Notes: a model not told the origin generated them from the letters alone. A stretch of DNA of 5,905 bases from Singulisphaera sp. GP187 (GCA_943327965.2 CALPYQ020000120.1:1-5905); one strand, 5' to 3'. Counted from the first letter of the stretch, positions 1-5,487 are shown. A program made the numbers and translations.

Positions 1-1
1 G

Positions 2-904
2 CCAGCAACTGACACCCACACTCAACGCGCCATTGGCGTTTTTGACAGCGGCATTGGCGGTTTGAGTGTGTTGCGAGCCATGCGTGCAGAAATGCCGCAG
101 GCGAAATTTATTTATTGGTCTGACAGTGCCTTTGCGCCCTATGGCGAAAGAAGTGATGCATTTGTCATTGAAAGATCTCACTTCATTACCGAACAACTGA
201 TAGCCAAAGGCAATGTCCAAACTGTGGTGGTGGCTTGCAACACAGCCACTGCAACGGCCATTGAAAGTCTTCGCCAGCGGTTTACCCAATTGCCGTTTGT
301 AGGGGTTGAGCCTGCACTTAAGCCTGCCATCAGTGTTTCAAAAACGGGGCGTGTGGGCGTGATTGGAACCCATGCAACATTAAACAGTGTTCGCTTTGAA
401 AAACTATTGAAGAAAGTTCAAGCTGATGCTGCACCCAATGCCTGCGAATTCATAGTCAAGCCATGCAAAGGTTTGGCACTCGCCATTGAAAAGCAAACCG
501 AAAAATTGCAGACCGATGATCTAGAAGTTGTTCAACTGTGCCGTCAATACTTGCAGGAAATGGGCGAATTTGGCTCTGCGCCTGGGCAAATTGACACATT
601 GGTCTTAGGGTGCACGCACTATGTTTTTATTGAAGATCTGCTACAGCAGATGCTTGGGCCGCAAGTGAACATTATTTCGACAGGATCGGCGGTCGCCAAA
701 CAGGCTCACCGCTTAAGCGTGACACCCATACCAGACTCCCTAGTTGGCTACGTGCAAATGAGTCCTCAAATCGTAAATGAACTAAGCACTGACGCCGTTC
801 AACTTTGGACCACTGGCTCGCTGGGTGCACTCCAGCATGCAGCCAACAGATGGCTCAATCTGCCAGCGCAGTGTTGCCATTGGATAGCACCCTCAGACAG
901 TTAA
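2..904 (+). CDS. murI: Glutamate racemase (5' end outside window)
   Basis: Interconverts L- and D-glutamate in the cytoplasm and so supplies D-Glu for peptidoglycan. The reading frame is open to the left edge. The frame before the first in-window start-like codon (TTG at 62) already encodes the conserved N-terminal IGVFDSGIGG strand and loop, so the true start lies upstream and 300 residues are visible here. All hallmark residues are present: the catalytic-site Asp of FDSG (codon 44-46), the first catalytic Cys in VVACNTATA (codon 236-238), and the second Cys with its neighbouring His in LVLGCTHY (codon 611-613). WSDSAFAPYGER (with the conserved PYG) and FVGVEPALKPA also fit the family. E. 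coli and Bacillus MurI are about 270-285 residues, so this copy is slightly long, mostly at the C-terminus. The TAA stop overlaps the stop of the convergent metallopeptidase gene. Identification is firm; only the start is missing. Confidence 0.96.
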   Translation, partial: PATDTHTQRAIGVFDSGIGGLSVLRAMRAEMPQAKFIYWSDSAFAPYGERSDAFVIERSHFITEQLIAKGNVQTVVVACNTATATAIESLRQRFTQLPFVGVEPALKPAISVSKTGRVGVIGTHATLNSVRFEKLLKKVQADAAPNACEFIVKPCKGLALAIEKQTEKLQTDDLEVVQLCRQYLQEMGEFGSAPGQIDTLVLGCTHYVFIEDLLQQMLGPQVNIISTGSAVAKQAHRLSVTPIPDSLVGYVQMSPQIVNELSTDAVQLWTTGSLGALQHAANRWLNLPAQCCHWIAPSDS

Positions 905-1416
905 TCGGTAGTCCATATTTTTTCGCCGCCCCCCTCCAGGTGCGTGAGATACACCCGAAGCTCGAACTCCCACTGCGCATAATCTGGTGCCATATGGTGG
1001 CAGAGCTTGTAAAAAGCTTTGTCATGCTCACGTATTTTCAAGTGTGCCAACTCGTGTACAACGATCATTTGCAAAAACGCCATAGGCGTATCTTTGAACA
1101 AAGCGGCAATCTTGATATCTCGCTTGGTTTTTAGCTTATTGCCTTGAATGCGGGATGTGGTGGTGTGCATCCCCAAGGCGTTCTGAATCACATGGAGCTT
1201 GCTGTCAAAAACAACCTTGTTAATCGGGTCGGCTTGCCTTAAAAACGCGTTTTTTTGAGCCATCACATAGGCATACAAAGCAGTGTCGGTGCGGACCCCA
1301 TGGGCTTGGGAATGTCGCGACAATAACCAAGCGCCAAGGCCTGGCCCTTCGCTGATTTTTTGCACCTGTTGCTGCAGTTCCGAAGAGTAGGCCTGCAAAT
1401 ATCTAAAAGAAATCAC
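901..1416 (-). CDS. YgjP-like zinc metallopeptidase (M48-type, DUF45)
   Basis: A 171-residue protein of the YgjP-like family (Pfam PF01863), predicted to be cytoplasmic and zinc-dependent. The zinc site is visible: HELAH at residues 121-125 gives two His ligands and the catalytic Glu, and a third His (H131) lies in EHDKAFYKL. Before it comes the family's beta-rich section (TTSRIQGNKLKTKRDIKIA, residues 86-104). After it come PDYAQWEFELRVYL and the C-terminus, as in Burkholderiales and Pseudomonas relatives I recall. Start is GTG at 1416: an in-frame TAG lies only 9 bases further upstream and an AGGA motif sits 7 bases before the GTG. The substrate is unsettled; E. coli YgjP has been annotated as a UTP pyrophosphatase, so peptidase activity should not be assumed. 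It lies 85 bases downstream of the PDE on the same strand and may be read through from it. It converges on murI with overlapping stops. Confidence 0.92.
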   Translation of the reverse strand: MISFRYLQAYSSELQQQVQKISEGPGLGAWLLSRHSQAHGVRTDTALYAYVMAQKNAFLRQADPINKVVFDSKLHVIQNALGMHTTTSRIQGNKLKTKRDIKIAALFKDTPMAFLQMIVVHELAHLKIREHDKAFYKLCHHMAPDYAQWEFELRVYLTHLEGGGEKIWTTD

Positions 1417-1423
1417 AGACCGA

Positions 1424-1427
1424 TCCT
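1424..1427 (-). promoter_or_regulatory. Ribosome-binding site for the GTG-started metallopeptidase
   Basis: On the minus strand AGGA lies 7 bases before GTG at 1416. An in-frame TAG (1426-1428) overlaps this site, so no longer protein is possible. The site and the stop together fix the GTG as start. Confidence 0.7.
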
Positions 1428-1501
1428 AGAACGAACAGGCTGCCCATCCCATGTGAGTTTCATCTTGACCCGCTTGGATTTTGATAACAACATTTTAAAA
1501 A

Positions 1502-2344
1502 TTAGGGAATAGCTAGCATTTCTTTATCAATGGCCGCTTGAATGCCCAATTCTTTGGAAGCAGGCGACGAAAACTCAATCATTTTGAGAAATCCTTTTCG
1601 ACCTTCGGGTGTGGCAATCATTTTGTGGGCTACATCATCTATTTTTTCCCACTCACTCGCCAATGCTTCTCCCATTGCCAAACCAAAGTTAGTGGATGCA
1701 CTGGCCATGACATCAGATTCGTTCAAAAATACGACGAGCCATTTCAAATCCCATTCAAAAATGGTGTCTTTGACAGCTTCGTGATTTTTTTGGACAAGTG
1801 CAAAGTCGGATTGAAGAATGCACTTCTCGGTCCAATCACGCCAAAGACCCACTACACCACACTCATCCAAGATGGGCTGCAACAACTTAACGGCATACTT
1901 TTCCAATTCAGACTCAAACTGATTGATTCGTCCATTGTGACCAAAATCGTGGGCTATACAGGAAAGCAATGCGCAAGCACTCCATTCAGCATTGAAATCT
2001 TGTTTGAGATGCGACTGAATGGCAATTTGAACACTGACCGTGGTGATGGCATCGGCAAAGTGCAAACGATTGTGATACGGCGGCTCTATCAGAAACATGT
2101 CGTTGGCAAAAGAAGCTTCAATTTCTTGGGCAACGCGTTCTGCGGCTTTCAGCATTTGCGCCGCAGGCAAAGAGACTTCTTTGTTTTCAATCCCCAAATA
2201 ACGGATGCACTCTTGGAGAAGTAAAGGTAAGCCGACCCATTCTCCATGCCATGAGGTACGCAAGGCCGCATATGCGTTTTCTAAAGTCTGCAAACAACTC
2301 TTTTCCTCACGATCCAAATAGCCACACAAAGGAGTTGTCTGCAT
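1502..2344 (-). CDS. Class I type 3',5'-cyclic nucleotide phosphodiesterase (HD fold)
   Basis: A 280-residue soluble protein (numbered from ATG) with the class I PDE active-site pattern of eukaryotic cAMP/cGMP phosphodiesterases. YHNRLHFADA (90-99) corresponds to the YHNxxHAxDV motif: H91 would be the proton donor and H95 a metal ligand. HDFGHNGRINQF (132-143) fits the PDEase signature HD-x-x-H-x-[AG]-x-x-[NQ]-x-hydrophobic, with H132 and D133 as metal ligands. CILQSDFALVQKNHE (175-189) parallels the LATDMSKH helix. D211 in NESDVMASA takes the place of the last metal Asp (ADLSNP in PDE4). Expected activity is hydrolysis of cAMP and/or cGMP to the 5'-monophosphate. There is no GAF, PAS or membrane segment. 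The purine-binding Gln of the SQVGF region is not evident; KELGI appears at that point. The protein ends soon after, so it is shorter than a PDE4 catalytic domain. It lies behind two CNB genes. The specificity is unknown. Confidence 0.85.
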   Translation of the reverse strand: MQTTPLCGYLDREEKSCLQTLENAYAALRTSWHGEWVGLPLLLQECIRYLGIENKEVSLPAAQMLKAAERVAQEIEASFANDMFLIEPPYHNRLHFADAITTVSVQIAIQSHLKQDFNAEWSACALLSCIAHDFGHNGRINQFESELEKYAVKLLQPILDECGVVGLWRDWTEKCILQSDFALVQKNHEAVKDTIFEWDLKWLVVFLNESDVMASASTNFGLAMGEALASEWEKIDDVAHKMIATPEGRKGFLKMIEFSSPASKELGIQAAIDKEMLAIP

Positions 2345-2352
2345 CAAACTGT

Positions 2353-2357
2353 TCCCT
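2353..2357 (-). promoter_or_regulatory. Ribosome-binding site deciding the PDE start
   Basis: The minus strand reads AAAGGGAA before a TTG-ATG pair. AGGGA is 8 bases from ATG (2344) but only 5 from TTG (2347). ATG is therefore preferred; TTG would add a single Met. Confidence 0.6.
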
Positions 2358-2373
2358 TTAAGGCTTCACGTAG

Positions 2374-2395
2374 AAAAAAATGACATGGGGATGCC
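2374..2395 (-). terminator. Weak intrinsic terminator or attenuator between second CNB gene and PDE
   Basis: Seven bases after the second CNB gene's stop codon the minus strand reads GGCAT-CCCC-ATGTC-A-TTTTTTT. This gives a 5-bp stem with one G-U pair, a 4-base loop and a run of seven U's. The stem is short, so termination would probably be partial, lowering PDE relative to the CNB proteins. On the plus strand the same bases give an A-C mismatch and no U-run, so the structure is oriented for minus-strand transcription. It could be chance, since it rests on one short stem. Confidence 0.4.
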
Positions 2396-2401
2396 TGCTT
2401 T

Positions 2402-2749
2402 TTATGTGTTGAATTTAATGACATTTGCCATGGCTTGTTGAAGTAAAAGCCCCTCCATGATGACCACCAGATAAGGCGAATAACTGGTCAGTAAGTCGCG
2501 CGCTTGGTCATTACCAATCACTTTACAAACAACATCTGTTTTGGCGCGGATAGAGGCGGCCCTGATGCCACCATTTAAAAATGCAGCCTCGCCAAAAGAC
2601 TGCCCTTCAGGAATCACAGCAAAGGCATCACCGGATGCGCTGACCAACTCGACAGTGCCTTGCTGCAAAAAGTAAAGGTGCTTAGCTTGATCACCCACTT
2701 TGCAAATGAATTGGCCCGCTTCAAATGTTTCAGTTTTGAAATCGCTCAA
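2402..2749 (-). CDS. Single-domain cyclic nucleotide-binding protein with canonical phosphate-binding cassette
   Basis: A 115-residue cytoplasmic protein that is almost entirely one CNB (CAP_ED) domain. Residues 15-31 (ICKVGDQAKHLYFLQQG) fit the first cyclic-nucleotide-binding signature at every position. Residues 52-66 (FGEAAFLNGGIRAAS) form the phosphate-binding cassette: E54 would contact the ribose 2'-OH and R63 the cyclic phosphate, with the same Glu-to-Arg spacing as in PKA regulatory subunits. A C-terminal helix (about residues 79-109) follows and the protein ends. There is no helix-turn-helix, kinase, channel or cyclase part, so it is not a CRP/FNR regulator. The start is TTG: the only later Met residues lie in the C-terminal helix, and AGAGG sits 6 bases upstream. 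It is 10 bases downstream of the first CNB gene and in a different frame, so the two are not one broken gene. Its likely role is a cAMP/cGMP-sensing subunit; its partner is unknown. Confidence 0.88.
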   Translation of the reverse strand: MSDFKTETFEAGQFICKVGDQAKHLYFLQQGTVELVSASGDAFAVIPEGQSFGEAAFLNGGIRAASIRAKTDVVCKVIGNDQARDLLTSYSPYLVVIMEGLLLQQAMANVIKFNT

Positions 2750-2755
2750 TTTATA

Positions 2756-2760
2756 CCTCT
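2756..2760 (-). promoter_or_regulatory. Ribosome-binding site overlapping the upstream stop codon
   Basis: AGAGG lies 6 bases before the TTG start of the second CNB gene. Its first base is the last base of the first CNB gene's TAA stop (2760-2762). Ribosomes finishing the first gene stop right on this site, which suggests translational coupling and near-equal amounts of the two proteins. Confidence 0.7.
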
Positions 2761-3227
2761 TACGGCGTCAGATTGCGCTTGATGATGGTGGCCAAAATGG
2801 CTCTCACCTCAGCGGGCAGCACGTTGATGATGGAGTCCACTGTGTGGAAATCAATGATCTTGAGTTGAATTGAGGTGGAGGCTACTGCTGTATAGCGGGA
2901 GGGCAAACCCACCATGCCTTCGGACAATCCAAGAACAGCGCCAGGACCCACGGTGAAGGTTCTATTTTGATGGGTAATTTCAACCTCACCATTCACAATA
3001 AAAAAGCCTTGTTCAAATTGCTCGCCAGCACGAATTAACACCTTGTGAGCCAAAAACATGGTGGCATTGAGCAAGGGGGTATTTAGCATGGAAACATACA
3101 GCCTCTCCTCACCCTTTAACTGTCCTGATTGGATAGCCTGCACTCCCTCTTGAGAGTTCAAGAAGTTAACGCTTAACTTGCTTAATTTATCCTTATCAAC
3201 TGCAAAAACTGGAAGATTGCTCGACAT
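2760..3227 (-). CDS. Cyclic nucleotide-binding-like protein with degenerate phosphate-binding cassette
   Basis: A 155-residue soluble protein. Residues about 1-58 are a mostly helical lead-in of no recognised family. From about residue 59 a CNB beta-roll follows: VLIRAGEQFEQGFFIVNGEVEI (63-84) matches the first CNB signature only partly, with bulky residues where small ones are expected. The phosphate-binding cassette region is VLGLSEGMVGLPSRYTAVA (98-116). G100, E103 and R111 are plausible relics of the Gly, Glu and Arg, but the Glu-to-Arg spacing is one residue short and the RAA/RTA pattern is RYT. A C-terminal helical part (127-151) closes the domain. Nucleotide binding may be weak or lost, or the ligand may differ. 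Start is ATG with AAAGGA 6 bases upstream. As first gene of the CNB-CNB-PDE set it probably forms a heteromer with the next protein. No HTH or catalytic domain is present. Fold assignment is good, ligand binding uncertain. Confidence 0.8.
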   Translation of the reverse strand: MSSNLPVFAVDKDKLSKLSVNFLNSQEGVQAIQSGQLKGEERLYVSMLNTPLLNATMFLAHKVLIRAGEQFEQGFFIVNGEVEITHQNRTFTVGPGAVLGLSEGMVGLPSRYTAVASTSIQLKIIDFHTVDSIINVLPAEVRAILATIIKRNLTP

Positions 3228-3233
3228 TCATAA

Positions 3234-3239
3234 TCCTTT
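3234..3239 (-). promoter_or_regulatory. Ribosome-binding site of first CNB gene
   Basis: AAAGGA lies 6 bases before ATG at 3227 on the minus strand. It is one of the stronger sites in the window and supports the chosen start. Confidence 0.65.
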
Positions 3240-3289
3240 GGGTTTGCAGGGGTTGGCTTGAAAGCCTAGCTTTTGCATTGCTGACACAG

Positions 3290-3319
3290 ATTAACGTACT
3301 CAATAAAAGACACGAACAA
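3290..3319 (-). promoter_or_regulatory. Possible sigma-70 promoter for the CNB-CNB-PDE genes
   Basis: The minus strand has TTGTTC (3314-3319) and GTTAAT (3290-3295) separated by 18 bases, about 60 bases before the first CNB start. The -10 matches the consensus at four of six positions and the -35 at three. It is offered because this 145-base gap follows a hairpin and precedes a gene set, so a promoter is expected somewhere here. No clear CRP-type TGTGA-N6-TCACA site is seen. Confidence 0.22.
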
Positions 3320-3325
3320 CAACGG

Positions 3326-3357
3326 CAAAACCGGAAGTAAGTCGAGATCCGATTTTG
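3326..3357 (-). terminator. Hairpin after the outer-membrane protein gene, possible weak terminator
   Basis: The arms 3326-3335 and 3348-3357 are inverted repeats matching at 9 of 10 positions around a 12-base loop. Read on the minus strand the odd pair becomes G-U, so all ten positions pair; on the plus strand it is an A-C clash. The minus RNA has the order A-tract, GC-rich core, loop, GC-rich core, UUUUG, starting 15 bases after the stop codon at 3373. That is the architecture of an intrinsic terminator, but the U-run is only four, so termination may be partial or the hairpin may serve mRNA stability. Confidence 0.42.
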
Positions 3358-3372
3358 AGATTGGTGAGTACT

Positions 3373-4044
3373 TTAGAACATCCACTTTAAACCGATGGTG
3401 ACGATATTTTGTTTGTTGGCTCGACCTACGCTCGTGTCCAACTGAAGGTCCTCCATGACGTCGAAACGCAAGCCAGTGGCAATGGTGGACTTTTCATTCT
3501 TCATACCAAATTTTTCAATGTGAACCGTCACTTCACCATAGGCACGCTCCCAAGCCAGGCCCCATGTATGGACCCTTTGTGAACTAGATACATCTAGGGT
3601 ACCAACGTTGGTATGAAAACTTCCTAAAGTGGAACTTTTGCAGGAGAACAGCCCATTGACATAAGGCTTGAATGAATCACCCTCTACACGAGCAGAACCA
3701 AGGACTGCGCCAAAATTACAGCCATTTTCCTGAGTAGGTGTAATTCTGAATTTAGCCTGAATGTTTTGAGTTTGAATGCCTGTAAATTGTTCACGGGCAA
3801 TGCCTGCGCCCAGTTCAATGTTTTCAACTGGCGCGTAAGCAGGCGCTACCGTCCAAGACCGAACCCCATTGGGTGAACGTGTCCACCAAGCTTCTACATG
3901 GCCATCGCCTGCGTCATTGACGCTTGCATCGTCAACGGTCAGTGGACGACCAGCAAAGCTTGGCATGCTGGCCAAAAGCGCGATGAAGAGAAGAAATGAT
4001 GAAGTAATTGGGAAAAGTGATTTCGAAACGTTTTTTGAAGACAT
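3373..4044 (-). CDS. Probable outer-membrane beta-barrel protein with signal peptide
   Basis: A 223-residue exported protein of unknown function. From ATG at 4044 it begins with a Sec signal peptide: polar/basic MSSKNVSKS, a hydrophobic core to about residue 26, and a likely cut after A31 (PSFA, then GRPL). The mature part opens with RPLTVDDASVNDAGDGHVEAWW, resembling the RPL-TDDA start of hypothetical exported proteins that I recall from Burkholderiales. The rest alternates polar and hydrophobic residues in about ten short beta-like stretches, has two cysteines (C109, C135) that could form a disulfide, and ends in LKWMF. A C-terminal Phe is the usual sorting signal for outer-membrane beta-barrels. 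A longer version from TTG at 4089 is possible but would put an extra hydrophobic stretch before the signal peptide. Neither start has a good ribosome-binding site. The gap to the upstream MFS gene is 132 bases, so it is probably transcribed separately. Confidence 0.75.
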   Translation of the reverse strand: MSSKNVSKSLFPITSSFLLFIALLASMPSFAGRPLTVDDASVNDAGDGHVEAWWTRSPNGVRSWTVAPAYAPVENIELGAGIAREQFTGIQTQNIQAKFRITPTQENGCNFGAVLGSARVEGDSFKPYVNGLFSCKSSTLGSFHTNVGTLDVSSSQRVHTWGLAWERAYGEVTVHIEKFGMKNEKSTIATGLRFDVMEDLQLDTSVGRANKQNIVTIGLKWMF

Positions 4045-4081
4045 TAACAGGTCAATTAATAAACAATTTAAGAAGCAAGGG

Positions 4082-4120
4082 TAAATCAATCAAGCTTGAT
4101 TCAGGACTGTACTTGATTTA
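4082..4120. repeat. Palindrome nested in an inverted repeat upstream of the outer-membrane protein gene
   Basis: Positions 4088-4101 form a perfect 14-base palindrome (AATCAAGCTTGATT). A wider inverted repeat overlaps it: TAAATCAA at 4082-4089 and TTGATTTA at 4113-4120. The word TTGATT or its complement thus occurs several times in 39 bases. Symmetry of this kind, just upstream of a gene, suits a binding site for a dimeric regulator. It could also form alternative RNA hairpins in the leader. No U-run follows, so it is not an obvious terminator of the MFS gene. Confidence 0.5.
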
Positions 4121-4121
4121 A

Positions 4122-4150
4122 GAAATATTTCCGACAGGCATAAAATTCAA
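4122..4150 (-). promoter_or_regulatory. Possible promoter for the outer-membrane protein gene
   Basis: The minus strand has TTGAAT (4145-4150), a 17-base spacer and TATTTC (4122-4127). Matches to consensus are four and three of six. Initiation would fall near 4115, placing the palindrome at 4088-4101 just inside the transcript, a position where a bound repressor could block transcription. The region is AT-rich, so chance matches are likely. Confidence 0.25.
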
Positions 4151-4176
4151 ATTCTTTAGTAAACACAAAATGCAAT

Positions 4177-5463
4177 TCATTCACGCTGTGAAGCCCTCAA
4201 TGCATACGCCTGCCCACGTTGCAATTTGACAGGAAGAAGCAGCAACCAACCCAGCAGAAAAAGACTGGTCGTGCCGGCAATGGCCAGACGCTGATTGCCA
4301 TCCGTTAACCAAGTAATCAAGCCATAACCCATCGGCCCCAAAATACTGGCCAAGCGAATGGCAAATGACCAAAGCCCAAAGAATTCAGCCAAACGATGGG
4401 AAGGAATTAGCAAGCCTGCCATGGCCCTGCCCGTCGATTGACTGGAGCCCATGCAAACCCCAGCCAGTGCAGCAGCCCACCAAAACATTTCTTTGCTGGT
4501 ACTCAATGCCGCCACGACACAGGTCAATGCCCAACCCCAAAGGGTGAGAGACAAGGCCAACTTGTGGCCAATTTTGTCTTGGGCATATCCCAAAATCAAA
4601 GAACCTACCAGCGCCGCAATGTTGAGCACAAAAATCAAGACCATGGTTTCTTGAGGCTGAAAGCCAATCACCTGCTCTGCGTAAATGGCCGCCAAGGTAA
4701 TGGCCACCGCCACCCCACCCTGATAAGCCACGGCGCAGGCCATCAATTGCATGAAGTCTTTGTAAGCTTTGGCTTCATTGAATGTCGTTGCCAATTGGCG
4801 CCAGTAAGAATTTTGAGGTTGACGCGTCAACTGAGGTGTGGCGTGTTCTTTCATGAGAACGAATGTGACGCCTGCTGAAAGCGCATAAATGCCGGCGGTC
4901 ATCAGCATGGTGATTGGCACAAACTGCCCCGCTGTTTGACCTTGACCTTGCGCCCACAGCACGTAGGCAAGGCAAATTCCCAAGGTCAGCATGCCGCCCA
5001 AATAACCCCATGCCCAACCCCAAGCGCTAATGCGTCCCATGGCTTCAGGCTTGGCCAATTCAGGCAAGAAAGACGCCGTAAGCGATTCACCGTACGAATA
5101 AAAAGTGTTGGAAATAATAATTAGCACCAAGGCCAAGGCAACCTGGCCAGGACCAACCCAAGAAAGCGCAGCGGTACCAACAACGCAAGCGGCCGTGACG
5201 GCCATTAAAAGTTTCTTCTTAGCGGCATGCCGATCGGCCCACTCGCCCATGGCTGGCATGGTCAACATGACAATGGCATAAGAAATACTGAGCGCACTGG
5301 TCCAAGCCAAAGTGGCCCACTCGGCCTTGTTGGCCACAGCCCCTACAAAATAAGCAGCAAAAACGGCCGTGATGACGACCGTGGTGTAGCCAGAGTTGGC
5401 AAAGTCGTACATGGCCCAGCCAAATACTTCTTTGCGTTTAACGCCTGGATTGAGCATGGCCAT
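4177..5463 (-). CDS. MFS transporter, UMF1 family (Atg22-like)
   Basis: A 428-residue inner-membrane protein with about twelve hydrophobic segments (roughly 16-44, 51-72, 84-103, 107-124, 146-170, 181-204, 238-262, 272-294, 301-321, 327-345, 360-386, 391-412). The opening KEVFGWAMYDFANSGYTT (11-28) is the hallmark of the UMF1 family, which is related to fungal Atg22 vacuolar amino-acid exporters. MFS motif A appears twice in degenerate form: GEWADRHAAKKK after segment 2 (73-84) and GYAQDKIGHK after segment 8 (292-301). FLPELAKPEAMGRISAWGWAWGYLGG (132-157) is also typical of the family. The substrate of bacterial members is not established, so none is assigned. ATG at 5463 is the first start after the upstream gene's stop, which lies in the same frame 24 bases away. 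No strong ribosome-binding site is visible; a second ATG at 5457 is possible. The short gap suggests co-transcription with the upstream gene. Confidence 0.92.
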   Translation of the reverse strand: MAMLNPGVKRKEVFGWAMYDFANSGYTTVVITAVFAAYFVGAVANKAEWATLAWTSALSISYAIVMLTMPAMGEWADRHAAKKKLLMAVTAACVVGTAALSWVGPGQVALALVLIIISNTFYSYGESLTASFLPELAKPEAMGRISAWGWAWGYLGGMLTLGICLAYVLWAQGQGQTAGQFVPITMLMTAGIYALSAGVTFVLMKEHATPQLTRQPQNSYWRQLATTFNEAKAYKDFMQLMACAVAYQGGVAVAITLAAIYAEQVIGFQPQETMVLIFVLNIAALVGSLILGYAQDKIGHKLALSLTLWGWALTCVVAALSTSKEMFWWAAALAGVCMGSSQSTGRAMAGLLIPSHRLAEFFGLWSFAIRLASILGPMGYGLITWLTDGNQRLAIAGTTSLFLLGWLLLLPVKLQRGQAYALRASQRE

Positions 5464-5487
5464 GATGCCAAGGCTTTGAATTAGAAA

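Noticed and set aside
805..1134. A 109-codon plus-strand open frame spanning the murI / metallopeptidase junction
   Set aside because: It overlaps the end of murI in another frame and is antisense to the HELAH-bearing gene; no family resemblance.
1417..1501. Promoter for the metallopeptidase (TTGTTA, 17 bases, CAAGAT)
   Set aside because: The -10 match is poor, and co-transcription with the PDE is equally likely. Nothing else recognisable is seen in these 85 bases.
1499..1522. Near-palindrome around GCTAGC at the end of the PDE gene as a terminator
   Set aside because: It is inside the coding region, the stem is interrupted, and the following T-run is short and precedes A's.
1538..2224. A 228-codon open frame on the plus strand
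   Set aside because: It lies wholly antisense to the phosphodiesterase gene, whose motifs, start and ribosome-binding site are convincing. Its translation shows no recognisable domain.
1502..2344. HD-GYP type cyclic-di-GMP phosphodiesterase
   Set aside because: There is no GYP motif; the YHNxxH and HDxxHxGxxNxF patterns are those of class I cyclic mononucleotide PDEs.
2402..3227. CNB proteins as CRP/FNR transcription factors or as one split gene
   Set aside because: Neither has a helix-turn-helix, and there is no space for one after the second domain. The two genes are in different frames with a ribosome-binding site between them, so a single nonsense mutation cannot explain them.
3255..3266. 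GGCT-TGAA-AGCC inverted repeat as a terminator
   Set aside because: The stem is only 4-5 bp, no U-run follows on the minus strand, and it sits in the leader just before the first CNB gene.
4438..4878. A 146-codon plus-strand open frame and shorter ones nearby
   Set aside because: They are antisense to the MFS transporter gene; the Cys/His-rich translations look like the reverse of hydrophobic codons.
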